A stretch of 25,496 nt of DNA from Chloroflexota bacterium (GCA_025355835.1 JANXYW010000196.1:1-25496), one strand, 5' to 3'; positions 1 through 7,953 are shown, counted from the first letter of the stretch. A program made the numbers and translations. Notes: generated by a model from the letters alone, not told the origin.

Positions 1-1149
1 GCGCTGCACTTGCGGGCCGCTCGGTACGCCCATCTCGATCAGCTCGTCACCACGCAGCATCGGCTTCACGTGGCGCCACTCCGCAAGGTAGCGGAGCGTT
101 AGTTGCCGGGCAATCGGATCGGGTTCGACGGCGGCGCGCGCAGCGACGGCGGCGACGGGAAAACGATCGAGAAGGACGACGACGCCCGATGGCTTCGCAT
201 CCGGACGCCGGAGCATCTTGGAGATGCTGCGCATCGATGCAAAGGCCGTGACGGCGGCTGCTTCGTCTCGATTGAGTTTAAGGCGCGCAACGAGCGATTC
301 CGCTTCGTCGGACGTGGCGTTCTCGGCGAGGAGGGCAAATCCGAACGGCAGGATTGGTATGCGGGCGGGCACGGGGTTCGCCAGGGCAGCGCTTCGCGCG
401 TCGTCCCATGAAAGAACAGGGTGGACTTGCTGCAGAGCACCGCATTGCGCTGCGTCGGCGAACGCGGCGCCGCCCGTTGCCTCGCCGAGGATCAGTTCGA
501 GTTCGCGGCGCAGGCGTTCGCCGCCGATGGTGTCGATGTATGCGAGATCGCGCGCGACGAGGTCGGCGGTGTGCGGATCGAGCGTGAAGTCGAGTCGCGC
601 GGCGTAGCGGAGAGCGCGGAAGATGCGCGTGGCATCGTCCTGGAACGAGGCATCGTGGAGGACGCGGACGCGTTTCGCAGCGATATCGTCGATGCCGTCG
701 CATGGGTCGAGGATCGCGGCTTCGCCGGAGAGGCGGACAGCGATGGCGTTCATCGTGAAGTCTCGGCGGCGGAGGTCGGTACCGATGTCAGACGCCGTGA
801 TGCGGGGGAGGGCGCCGGGGTGGGCGTACGTTTCGCTGCGGGCGGTGGCGGCATCGATGCGCGCGCCGTCGACGATGACGCTGGCTGTGCGGAAGCGCGC
901 GTGTATGGTGAGTTTCGCATTGGGCAGCGCGGCGCGCAGGATCGTGGGCGCGTCGCACTCCATGACGAGGTCGAGGTCTACCATGTTGCGGCCGAGCAGG
1001 AAGTCGCGGACGGCGCCCGCGACGGCGTAGACGGCGGCGTGTGGCGCTGCTGCGGCGACGATGCGATCGACCGCCTCGCGCGTCGCAGCGGGGAGTTGCG
1101 CCAGCAGATCGCGGCGCAGTTGTTCGGGCGATATGGCGGCGCTTGTCAT
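1..1149 (-). CDS. cca: CCA-adding tRNA nucleotidyltransferase (partial, 3' end beyond window)
   Basis: The reading frame is open from an ATG at 1149 down to position 1, so only the first 383 residues are visible. It belongs to the class II nucleotidyltransferase/poly(A) polymerase head family, which adds or repairs the 3' CCA of tRNAs in the cytoplasm. Visible motifs are AGAVRDFLLG at about residues 44-53, the catalytic DLD (Asp58, Asp60), RRDFTMNA at about 127-134 for nucleotide binding, and the neck motif DDATRIFRALRYAARL near residue 175. The canonical GGxVRD here reads GAVRD. The gene is divergent from rnc, about 120 bases from the first rnc start. A TATACT-like -10 lies at 1158-1163 (minus), only about 8 bases from the ATG, so the message would be nearly leaderless if that promoter is used. 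CCA-adding rather than pure poly(A) polymerase activity is inferred from the family. Confidence 0.9.
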   Translation of the reverse strand, partial: MTSAAISPEQLRRDLLAQLPAATREAVDRIVAAAAPHAAVYAVAGAVRDFLLGRNMVDLDLVMECDAPTILRAALPNAKLTIHARFRTASVIVDGARIDAATARSETYAHPGALPRITASDIGTDLRRRDFTMNAIAVRLSGEAAILDPCDGIDDIAAKRVRVLHDASFQDDATRIFRALRYAARLDFTLDPHTADLVARDLAYIDTIGGERLRRELELILGEATGGAAFADAAQCGALQQVHPVLSWDDARSAALANPVPARIPILPFGFALLAENATSDEAESLVARLKLNRDEAAAVTAFASMRSISKMLRRPDAKPSGVVVLLDRFPVAAVAARAAVEPDPIARQLTLRYLAEWRHVKPMLRGDELIEMGVPSGPQVQR

Positions 1150-1157
1150 TGCTCTGG

Positions 1158-1163
1158 AGTATA
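1158..1163 (-). promoter_or_regulatory. Possible -10 element of cca
   Basis: The minus strand reads TATACT here. No good -35 is seen 16-18 bases upstream, so this is a weak candidate. Confidence 0.25.
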
Positions 1164-1164
1164 G

Positions 1165-1191
1165 GGTCGGCAGCCGCTTGACAGTCCGACC
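1165..1191. promoter_or_regulatory. Dyad flanking the rnc -35 (possible operator)
   Basis: The arms GGTCGG (1165-1170) and CCGACC (1186-1191) are perfect complements 15 bases apart. They bracket the TTGACA of the rnc promoter and lie just behind the cca -10. A repressor bound here could affect both divergent genes. Function is inference. Confidence 0.35.
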
Positions 1192-1207
1192 GCGTGGTAC
1201 CTATGAT
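1178..1207 (+). promoter_or_regulatory. Near-consensus sigma-70 promoter of rnc-smc
   Basis: A perfect TTGACA (1178-1183) is followed after 18 bases by TATGAT (1202-1207), one mismatch from consensus. Transcription would begin near 1214, about 57 bases before the ATG start and about 237 bases before the alternative TTG start of rnc. Confidence 0.75.
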
Positions 1208-1270
1208 CGGAACGGCTTGGCGGCTGGTACGGGTTCATCGGATGAGCGGACGCGTGGGGAAGGAACCCCG

Positions 1271-2164
1271 ATGGCCGCAACCGAATGGAGCGAGAGGAAC
1301 GCGATCGGCTGGGAGATGGTGCGCCATCTTTCGCCGGGCCAGGTGCCTGTCTCTCTTTTCGATTGCCGCCCTCTGCGACCGCATCATGCGGTCGTCGCCG
1401 TTTTCACGCCGCTCGTGGCTCCACTGCCGCGCGCGACGAGAGGTACGAAGTTGCCCGACTGGCGAACACTCGAGGCCAAGCTTCACCTCAAGTTCAAGAA
1501 TCCGGCTCTCCTCAAGCAGGCGCTGATCCACACGTCCTATCTCAACGAGAACCCGGGCATCGACGTTGGCTCGAACGAGCGGATGGAATTCCTGGGCGAT
1601 GCCGCGCTGGGCGTCGTTGTGGCGCAGCAGCTCTACCTGGAATATCCGGATGTCGATGAAGGCAAGCTGACGGAATTGCGCGCGCACCTCGTGCGGCGCG
1701 ACACGCTGGCTCGCGCGGCGGTTCGGCTGGAGCTGGGTGAGTATCTGCAGCTTGGGCGCGGCGAAGATGCGGCGGGCGGGCGGAAGCGGCCGACGAATAT
1801 GGCGCGGGCGTACGAGGCGCTGGTCGGCGCGATCTTCCTCGATGGCGGGATCGTGAAAGTGCGATCGTTCGTGAAGCGCAGCCTGAGCGTCGAATTGGCG
1901 GGGCTGCGGAAGAGCGGCATGCCGCACGATCCGAAATCGAAACTGCAAGAAGTGGTGCAGTCGAAGTGGCAGACGACGCCGTCGTACAAACTGTTGCGGA
2001 CGGAGGGGCCGGATCATGCGCGGCGATTTACGGTGCAGGTGATGGTCGGCAGGCGCAGCATGGGCACGGGTGAGGGGCGGAGCAAGCAGATGGCGGAGAA
2101 GCAGGCGGCGCAGCAGGCATTGGAAGAGATCGAGAAGCGCGAAGGAGAAATCGTTGTATCTTAA
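1271..2164 (+). CDS. rnc: Ribonuclease III
   Basis: Double-strand-specific endoribonuclease that processes rRNA precursors and some mRNAs. The signature NERMEFLGDAALG is present, with the catalytic Glu/Asp of the first helix, followed by YEALVGAIFLD and a C-terminal dsRNA-binding domain (from about DPKSKLQE to the end). Two starts are plausible. ATG 1271 (297 aa) has AAGGA six bases upstream. TTG 1451 (237 aa, the usual family length) has GAGGT six bases upstream and gives the typical N-terminus PDWRTLEAKLHLKF. The extra 60 residues match nothing I recognise and have poorer third-position GC, so the shorter form may be the true one. Oddly, the position of E. coli Asp114 appears to be Arg (MARAYE against LADTVE), while the Glu117 equivalent is kept. 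The gene overlaps smc by 11 bases. Confidence 0.93.
   Translation: MAATEWSERNAIGWEMVRHLSPGQVPVSLFDCRPLRPHHAVVAVFTPLVAPLPRATRGTKLPDWRTLEAKLHLKFKNPALLKQALIHTSYLNENPGIDVGSNERMEFLGDAALGVVVAQQLYLEYPDVDEGKLTELRAHLVRRDTLARAAVRLELGEYLQLGRGEDAAGGRKRPTNMARAYEALVGAIFLDGGIVKVRSFVKRSLSVELAGLRKSGMPHDPKSKLQEVVQSKWQTTPSYKLLRTEGPDHARRFTVQVMVGRRSMGTGEGRSKQMAEKQAAQQALEEIEKREGEIVVS
1376..1394 (+). promoter_or_regulatory. Hairpin upstream of the alternative rnc TTG start
   Basis: CGACCGCA and TGCGGTCG form a perfect 8-bp stem with a 3-base loop. It lies in the mRNA leader if translation starts at TTG 1451. E. coli rnc is autoregulated by RNase III cleavage of a leader hairpin; that this short stem has such a role is inference. 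Confidence 0.35.
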
Positions 2165-5100
2165 GCGCCTCGATGTCCAGGGCTTCAAGAGCTTCGCGAA
2201 CAAAACGCAACTGCAATTTGCGCCGGGCGTAACGTGCGTCGTCGGGCCGAACGGCACCGGCAAGACGAACGTCGCTGATTCGCTGCGCTGGGTGCTGGGC
2301 GAGCACGCCAGTCGCACGCTGCGCGCACGGAAGACCGAAGACGTGATCTTCGCCGGCAGCGACAAGCGGGCGCCGCAGGGCGTCGCCGAAGTGAGCATCA
2401 CGCTGGACAACAGCCGGCACTGGCTGCCAATCGAGTTCGACGAAGTGGTTGTGACGCGGCGCGCGTATCGCAGTGGCGAGAACGAGTACCTGATCAACAA
2501 CTCGAAGGTTCGGCTTCGGGATGTCCTCGAGCTGTTCATGAAGGCGCAGGTCGGGCAGAACAGCTACGCGTTCATGGGGCAGGGCATGGTCGAGCAGGTG
2601 TTGAGCCTGCGGCCCGAGGATCGCCGCGCGCTGATCGAAGAAGCGGCGGACGTGCGCCTGTTCCGCGACAAGCTCGAAGACGCGCAGCGAAAGCTGAAGC
2701 AGACGCGCGAGAACACGGATCGGGTGCGCATGCTGGTGCGCGAGATCGAGCCGCGGATCAACCAGCTCGAGCGGCAGGCGGGGCGCGCGGTGAAGTATCA
2801 AGAGCTGGCGCGCGAACTCGCCGGCACGCTGCACGTCTGGTACGCGCACCAGTGGCAGGAGATCAACAGCCTGCTGCTGTCCGCGATCACGACGCAGGAT
2901 CAGCGCAACGAAGCGTTCAATCAGGTGAAAGCCGAAGCGAAGGCTTGCGAGGATGGTCTGTCGCAGTTGCGCGCGGCGATCGACGAACGTAAGCACGAGA
3001 TTGGCGCGCGCGAGTCGCGGCTGCGGACGATGCAGGACTACGTCGGCGACCTCGAACGGCGCGTGGCGCTGGACGGCGAGCGCGGCAAGATGCTCGCGCA
3101 GCGGTTGGAAGAGCTGACGATCGAGTTGGCGTCGCTGCGAAGCGACGAGGCGGCGCAAGGCGAGAGCGCGCCGCTGGCCGAAACGGCGCAACTGGAGGCG
3201 CAGCTCAGTACGGCACGATCTGAGCTGGCGACGCATCGGGCGCGGCTTGGGGCTGTCGAGCAAGAGCTGCTGCGTGTGCAGCGTGCAGCGCTGGCGAGCG
3301 AGCAGGCGGCTGCGCGCGCTTCGGCCGCGGTCGAAGATCTGACGCGGCGTATCACGGACGGCGCCGATACGGTGGCGCGGCTGCGACGCGAACGTGATGG
3401 CTCGATCGAAGAACGACGGCTGGCGATCAACGAGCTGGCGGCATGGGCGAAGGAGTACGCGCGCATCGCGCAGGAGCTGACGCGCACCGGGCCGCGGCTG
3501 GACGAGGCGATCGCCGAACGCGCGAAGGGATCCGACGATGCCGTCGAATATCGGCGCGCGCAGACATCGATCGAGGAAGAGGTGCGGGCGCTGCGGAGCC
3601 AGATCGACGCCGTCGGCGTGCGCATGGAGATGATGGAGTCGATCGACGTGCGGCCGCAGGCGCCCGACGCAGGCATTCGCGCGATCCTCGAAGCGGGCGG
3701 CGTGCTGAAGCGCGCGACGATCGCAGAGGATGTCGAGCTGCGCGGCGTGCTGGGTTTGCTGGGTCAACTGCTACGGGTCCCGGCGGGTCTTGAGAGGGCA
3801 ATCGAGGCAGCGCTCGCGGAGAACATCCACGCCATCGTGATGGAGCGCGAGGCGGACGTGGACGCGGCCGTGCAAATGTTGCTCGCCGGCGATGCGGGAC
3901 GGGCGACGATGTACGCGCTCGACCACTTCCAGGAGATGCGGCCGCTGCACCTGATCAAGGAGCGCGGCATTGTCGGCGTTGCGTCGAGCTTGGTGAAATG
4001 CGACTCGAAATACCGGAAGCTTGTCGACACGCTGTTGGGGCGGACCGTGATCGTTGAGCATGTGTCGCTCGCGGAGCGCGTCGTGCGGCGTGGCTTGGCC
4101 GGCGCGGTCGCAACGCTCGACGGGGTGCTTGTGCGGCCGATCGGATCCGTTGCGGCGGGATCGATGGCGACGGTGCAGGCTTCGTTCGTGCACGACCGGG
4201 AGGTTGCCGACCTTCCGCTGGAGTTGGCTCGGCTGCAGCCGTTACTCGACGAGCGCGCAGCGGCACTTGCTGACGCGGGACGGCGTCAGGACGAAGCGCT
4301 TCGGCGGGTCGATGACCTTGCTTCGACGATCGACGGGCTGCGGGTGCGAAAAGCGAATATCGACGCGGAGATCGCGGCGTCGAAGGCCCAGCTGGCGCCG
4401 TTCCGGCAGCGGCTTCGGGCGATCAGCGATGGCGCACAGCGGCGCGACGAGCAGATATCGGCGCTGACGGCACAGCGCGCGCTGGACGAGCCTGCGCGGG
4501 AAGCGAAAGCCGCGGAAGCGCGGGATGCGGCGGCGCGTGAGCAGCAGGAACGCGGATCGATCGTTGTGCTGGAGGCGGAGCGCATCACGCTAGCCGCCAG
4601 CGTTTCGGAACAGGCGGCGCGTGTCGCGCATCTCGATGGCGCATTCCGTACGGAGCGACAGGCGACGGAGGGCGAGCGCGTTGCGCGGGAGCGGCTGACG
4701 CGCCAGATCGCGCAGAAGGACGAGCAGCGCACGAAGTCGCTCGCAGAGGCGCAGGCGATCGCCGCGCGGCTGGCGACGACGGATCGTGAGTTGACGGCGA
4801 AGGCTACTGAGGTCGGTGCGCTGCGGCTCGATTTGGATCCGGCGCGTCAGGAACTGGCGCAGTTTGAGTCGCGCGAACGATCGATGACAGCGCAGCTCGC
4901 CGAATCGAACGAGAAGCTGCGAAGCGCGGAGCGCGCGCTGGTCGACGCCGAGAACGAATCGCGCATGCGCGGGGACGAGTTGGAGACGCTGCGGGAGAGT
5001 TTGCAAGCGGAAGGATTCGTTGCGACGGCGCAGGGCGAGATCGAGCGCGTGCCGGCGCCGGAGATCGAGGTGGAACCGGAGTACGAGCCGGCAGAGGCGT

Positions 5101-5864
5101 ATGCGCCGGCGCAGCCGTCGGGCGATCCGCCGCCGTGGCTGCGTTCGGATGATGGCGGCGAGCCCGATCTGCCGCCGATGCGGGGCGGCTCGACCATCGA
5201 CGCGACGGAGGTACGCGATCGCATCGCCGACCTGCGGGCGACGATTCGGTCGTTGGGGCCGATCAACGAAGAGGCGGCGACGGAGTACGCGGACAGCCGC
5301 GAACGCTTCGACTTTCTTTCGGGGCAGCTCAACGATTTGCAGCAGGCAGAGGGTCAACTCAACGACGCGATCGTTGAGCTGGAGGCGGAAATCCGCGAGC
5401 GGTTCCGGACGACGTTCAAGACCGTGAACCAGGAGTTCGCGCGCTACTTCAGCGCGTTCTTCCGCGGCGGCACGGCGCGGCTGGAACTCGGCGAGACGGA
5501 CGAGTACGGGCTGCCAGGCGTCGAGATCGTCGCGCAGCCACCGGGCAAGAAGCTCGGGTCGCTGGCGCTGCTCTCCGGCGGCGAACGATCGCTGACGGCG
5601 GTGGCGCTGTTGTTCGCACTGCTACAGGCAAACCCGTCGCCGATCTGCGTGCTGGACGAGGTTGATGCGGCGCTGGACGAAGCGAACGTCGGGCGGTTTG
5701 TGGAAGAGCTGCGGGCGCTATCGGAGCGGACGCAGTTCATCATCATCACGCACAACCGGCGGACGATCGAGACGGCGGACACGATCTACGGCGTGTCAAT
5801 GGGCGCGGACAACGTGTCGCGGATCTTGAGCTTGAAGCTTGAGGACGTACACGTCGACGAGTAG
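2154..5864 (+). CDS. smc: Chromosome segregation protein SMC
   Basis: Structural maintenance of chromosomes ATPase (1236 aa) that forms the condensin-like complex with ScpA and ScpB, neither of which is nearby. The N-terminal head has Walker A GPNGTGKTN at about residues 31-39. A long coiled coil follows, then the hinge at about 525-670 (GVLGLLGQLL to VRPIGSVAAGS), the returning coil, and the C-terminal head with LLSGGERSLTA (about 1139) and Walker B VLDEVDAALDEAN (about 1165). The start is TTG at 2154: AAGGAG lies six bases upstream and the family N-terminus LYLKRLDVQGFKSF begins there. An in-frame extension upstream of it is basic and unlike SMC. The gene overlaps rnc by 11 bases, so translation is probably coupled. 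An acidic, proline-rich segment at about residues 962-1015 interrupts the C-terminal coil. Confidence 0.97.
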   Translation: MYLKRLDVQGFKSFANKTQLQFAPGVTCVVGPNGTGKTNVADSLRWVLGEHASRTLRARKTEDVIFAGSDKRAPQGVAEVSITLDNSRHWLPIEFDEVVVTRRAYRSGENEYLINNSKVRLRDVLELFMKAQVGQNSYAFMGQGMVEQVLSLRPEDRRALIEEAADVRLFRDKLEDAQRKLKQTRENTDRVRMLVREIEPRINQLERQAGRAVKYQELARELAGTLHVWYAHQWQEINSLLLSAITTQDQRNEAFNQVKAEAKACEDGLSQLRAAIDERKHEIGARESRLRTMQDYVGDLERRVALDGERGKMLAQRLEELTIELASLRSDEAAQGESAPLAETAQLEAQLSTARSELATHRARLGAVEQELLRVQRAALASEQAAARASAAVEDLTRRITDGADTVARLRRERDGSIEERRLAINELAAWAKEYARIAQELTRTGPRLDEAIAERAKGSDDAVEYRRAQTSIEEEVRALRSQIDAVGVRMEMMESIDVRPQAPDAGIRAILEAGGVLKRATIAEDVELRGVLGLLGQLLRVPAGLERAIEAALAENIHAIVMEREADVDAAVQMLLAGDAGRATMYALDHFQEMRPLHLIKERGIVGVASSLVKCDSKYRKLVDTLLGRTVIVEHVSLAERVVRRGLAGAVATLDGVLVRPIGSVAAGSMATVQASFVHDREVADLPLELARLQPLLDERAAALADAGRRQDEALRRVDDLASTIDGLRVRKANIDAEIAASKAQLAPFRQRLRAISDGAQRRDEQISALTAQRALDEPAREAKAAEARDAAAREQQERGSIVVLEAERITLAASVSEQAARVAHLDGAFRTERQATEGERVARERLTRQIAQKDEQRTKSLAEAQAIAARLATTDRELTAKATEVGALRLDLDPARQELAQFESRERSMTAQLAESNEKLRSAERALVDAENESRMRGDELETLRESLQAEGFVATAQGEIERVPAPEIEVEPEYEPAEAYAPAQPSGDPPPWLRSDDGGEPDLPPMRGGSTIDATEVRDRIADLRATIRSLGPINEEAATEYADSRERFDFLSGQLNDLQQAEGQLNDAIVELEAEIRERFRTTFKTVNQEFARYFSAFFRGGTARLELGETDEYGLPGVEIVAQPPGKKLGSLALLSGGERSLTAVALLFALLQANPSPICVLDEVDAALDEANVGRFVEELRALSERTQFIIITHNRRTIETADTIYGVSMGADNVSRILSLKLEDVHVDE

Positions 5865-5873
5865 TTCGGGGAG

Positions 5874-5940
5874 CCCTCACCCGGCCTGTCTCCTGCGGCG
5901 ACTCTCCGATCGGCCCAACCATGTTCGGCGGGGAGAGGGA
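5874..5940. repeat. Imperfect palindromic element, CCTCACCC...GGAGAGGGA type
   Basis: Begins CCCTCACCC and ends GGGGAGAGGGA. CTCTCC (5902-5907) pairs with GGAGAG (5932-5937) around a loop containing CCGATCGG. It shares these ends with the element at 14261-14317. It lies between the convergent ends of smc and the hydrolase gene, where it could act as a structure in either transcript. No T-tract follows. Confidence 0.5.
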
Positions 5941-5989
5941 TGTAGTCGGATCGTCCGCGCGAAACCGGACAGGGTCGTCAGATCGACCG

Positions 5990-6018
5990 CGGGCGCAACG
6001 GGTTGAGCCCCTACAGCG
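5990..6018. repeat. REP-like palindromic element, copy A
   Basis: These 29 bases match 14187-14215 with one difference. The core GGGCGCAAC-GG-GTTGAGCCC is a near-perfect inverted repeat followed by CTACAGCG. It is the single copy of a family that appears as tandem pairs at 14087-14212 and 16402-16515. Confidence 0.7.
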
Positions 6019-6047
6019 AGTCGGGTGTTCGAGCGTCCGTCTCTTGT

Positions 6048-6845
6048 TTATCGCGACAGGAAGTCGATCACGGCTTCGTTGAAGTCGGCGGGGTACTCGC
6101 CTGTGAAGCCGTGGCCGCCGCGGGACAGCAGGCGCTTGGTTGCGTTTGGGATGCGCTCGACGATTGCGTCGCTCTCCGATGGCGGCGTGAGGATATCTTC
6201 CGCGCCCACTATCACCATCGTCTCGGCGCGAATTTGGTGCAGGCGATCGAGGGTGTCGTGCGCCATGGTTGCTTCGAGTTGGCGGATGTAGGCGTGGGGC
6301 TGCATGGGGTACGGATCTCTCGCGGCGAGTTCGATGCGTTCGTCTACGCGGCGCTGATCTTGCATGAACGTGGCCGTCATGCCCCACGGCATGCCGTAGG
6401 CCTCGCGCTCGCGCGGGCCGAGATCGGCGAGGCGGGTGACGCGTTGCACTTCTGACGCGAGGCGGCGGGCGTCCGTCGGTTTGGCGCGGGTGCAGGCGAG
6501 CACCAGCTTGTCGACGCGATTCGGGTGGTTGATCGCGAGTTCCTGCGCGATCATGCCGCCCATGCTGACGCCTAACACGTGCGTATTCTCGATGGCGACC
6601 GCGTCCATGAGCGCTGCCGCATCGCCGGCCATCTGGCGCATCGAGTAGGGTTCGTCGGGCGCGCTGGTGCGACCGGCGCCGCGGTTGTCGAAACGGAGGA
6701 CGCGGAATCGGGCGGCGAAGGCCTCGATCTGGAGCGCGAAACTTCCGCTGTGCGCACCGAGGCCAGCGATCAACAGCAGCCAGTCGCCGGACTCGCCGTG
6801 CTGTTTGTGGAAGATGTCGATGCCGTTCGCGCGAATCATCGCCAT
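6048..6845 (-). CDS. Alpha/beta hydrolase
   Basis: Single-domain alpha/beta-hydrolase fold protein of 265 aa, the usual size. The nucleophile elbow is GVSMGG with Ser94, the acid is Asp217 in GAEDILTP, and the base is His245 in GGHGF. An oxyanion-hole segment GLGAH lies near residue 30. No signal peptide or membrane helix is seen, so it is probably cytoplasmic. Resemblance is closest to the 3-oxoadipate enol-lactonase (PcaD)/haloperoxidase group, but no aromatic-degradation genes are nearby and the substrate cannot be named. The start at 6845 has AAGGAG eight bases upstream; an in-frame ATG two codons later is an alternative. It lies opposite in direction between smc and ftsY, splitting a commonly conserved gene order. 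Confidence 0.93.
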   Translation of the reverse strand: MAMIRANGIDIFHKQHGESGDWLLLIAGLGAHSGSFALQIEAFAARFRVLRFDNRGAGRTSAPDEPYSMRQMAGDAAALMDAVAIENTHVLGVSMGGMIAQELAINHPNRVDKLVLACTRAKPTDARRLASEVQRVTRLADLGPREREAYGMPWGMTATFMQDQRRVDERIELAARDPYPMQPHAYIRQLEATMAHDTLDRLHQIRAETMVIVGAEDILTPPSESDAIVERIPNATKRLLSRGGHGFTGEYPADFNEAVIDFLSR

Positions 6846-6920
6846 GGCGGTTTCTCCTTCGATTGCGGCTCATCCTACGATGGCGGCGGCTCAGCGGATA
6901 GAATGGCGCGGACGCGAGTT

Positions 6921-6929
6921 GGAGGAGGG
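6921..6929 (+). promoter_or_regulatory. Strong ribosome binding site fixing a CTG start for ftsY
   Basis: GGAGGAGGG ends six bases before CTG 6935. Downstream of the in-frame stop at 6899 there is no ATG, GTG or TTG in this frame until GTG 7061, which would remove conserved N-domain sequence. Confidence 0.6.
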
Positions 6930-6934
6930 TCGAG

Positions 6935-7888
6935 CTGCTACGCATTTTCAAGCGCACGAAAGAGACGGACGAGAAGACCGAGCAGGCGCTTGAGCGAACG
7001 CGCAAGGGTTGGTTCAGCGGCATCTCCGGCATCTTCGATCGCGGCAAGATCGATGATGAGGTGTGGGAAGAGCTGGAAGAGCTGCTGATCGGCGCGGACA
7101 CCGGAGTGTCGACGACGCAGAAGATTCTTGGCGCCGTGCAGTTGCGCGTCGAAAGCGAGCGCGTGAAGGACGGCGACGCGGTGAAGGCTTTTCTGAAAGA
7201 GGAGTTGGTTGCGACGCTGCGCAGCGGAACCGAGAAGGGACGAATCTGGGGCGAGGAAGATGATCCGCCGCCGGGCCGCCCCGCCGTGATCCTCGTCGTC
7301 GGAGTCAATGGGACGGGGAAGACAACGAGCGTCGCCAAGCTGGCGCAGGCGTACCGAGAGGACGGCGAGAAGGTAGTGATCGCGGCGGCGGATACGTTCC
7401 GCGCGGCGGCTATCGAGCAGCTCAAGAGCTGGGGCGAAGTCGTCGGCGCGGAGGTTGTCGCGCACAAGATGGGCGCCGATCCGGGTGCGGTCGTGTTCGA
7501 CGCGATGTCGGCGGCGGAGAGCCGCAGCGCGGACGTCGTGATCATCGATACGGCGGGGCGGCTCCACACGAAGTTCAACCTGATGGAAGAGCTGGGCAAG
7601 ATCCGGCGCGTCATCGAGCGCAAGCTGCCCGAGGGGCCGGACGAAGTGATGCTGGTGCTGGACGCGACGACCGGGCAGAACGCGTTGGTGCAGGCGAAGG
7701 CGTTCGCGGAGGTAGTGCCGATCACGGCGTTGTGCCTGACGAAGCTCGACGGCACGTCCAAAGGCGGCATCGTGTTCGCCGTGACGGATCAGCTAGGGAT
7801 TCCGGTGCGATTCATCGGGACGGGCGAGAAGCCGGAAGATCTGACGCCGTTCGATGCAGAGGAGTTCGTCGACGCGTTATTTCAGTAG
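6935..7888 (+). CDS. ftsY: Signal recognition particle receptor FtsY
   Basis: SRP-family GTPase that docks ribosome-SRP complexes at the inner membrane for co-translational insertion. The NG domain is complete: the N-domain helices include RKGWFSGISGIFDRGKID and EELEELLIGADTGVSTT. The GTPase motifs are GVNGTGKTT (about 123-131), DTFRAAAIEQL (about 153), DTAGR (about 205) and TKLDG (about 268). With the CTG start the protein is 317 aa and begins (M)LRIFKRTKE, typical of short FtsY proteins without the long acidic A domain. GTG 7061 is a poor start because the N domain clearly extends upstream of it. ATT 6944 is a less likely alternative. A TAGAAT -10-like hexamer at 6899-6904 lacks a convincing -35. 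ffh is not next to it. Confidence 0.95.
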   Translation: MLRIFKRTKETDEKTEQALERTRKGWFSGISGIFDRGKIDDEVWEELEELLIGADTGVSTTQKILGAVQLRVESERVKDGDAVKAFLKEELVATLRSGTEKGRIWGEEDDPPPGRPAVILVVGVNGTGKTTSVAKLAQAYREDGEKVVIAAADTFRAAAIEQLKSWGEVVGAEVVAHKMGADPGAVVFDAMSAAESRSADVVIIDTAGRLHTKFNLMEELGKIRRVIERKLPEGPDEVMLVLDATTGQNALVQAKAFAEVVPITALCLTKLDGTSKGGIVFAVTDQLGIPVRFIGTGEKPEDLTPFDAEEFVDALFQ

Positions 7889-7924
7889 CCGGAGCAATCT
7901 GCAAGGATGCGGGGGTCTTACCGA

Positions 7925-7953
7925 TTGTCGTTCGGGCGAAAAGCGGGTGAAAT
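7925..7953 (+). promoter_or_regulatory. Candidate promoter of the DUF2298 gene
   Basis: TTGTCG (7925-7930) and TGAAAT (7948-7953) are separated by 17 bases; each matches consensus at four of six positions. It lies in the 144-base gap after ftsY. Confidence 0.3.

Noticed and set aside
421..1164. Plus-strand 247-codon open frame
   Set aside because: It is antisense to the CCA-transferase gene, whose motifs are unmistakable; the plus frame gives low-complexity Ala/Val/Arg-rich sequence.
2028..3767. Minus-strand 579-codon open frame inside smc
   Set aside because: Antisense shadow caused by high GC; rich in His/Arg/Leu with no domain, while the plus strand is clear SMC.
5746..7770. Minus-strand 674-codon open frame spanning the hydrolase and ftsY
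   Set aside because: It is out of frame with the hydrolase and antisense to ftsY; no recognisable motif.
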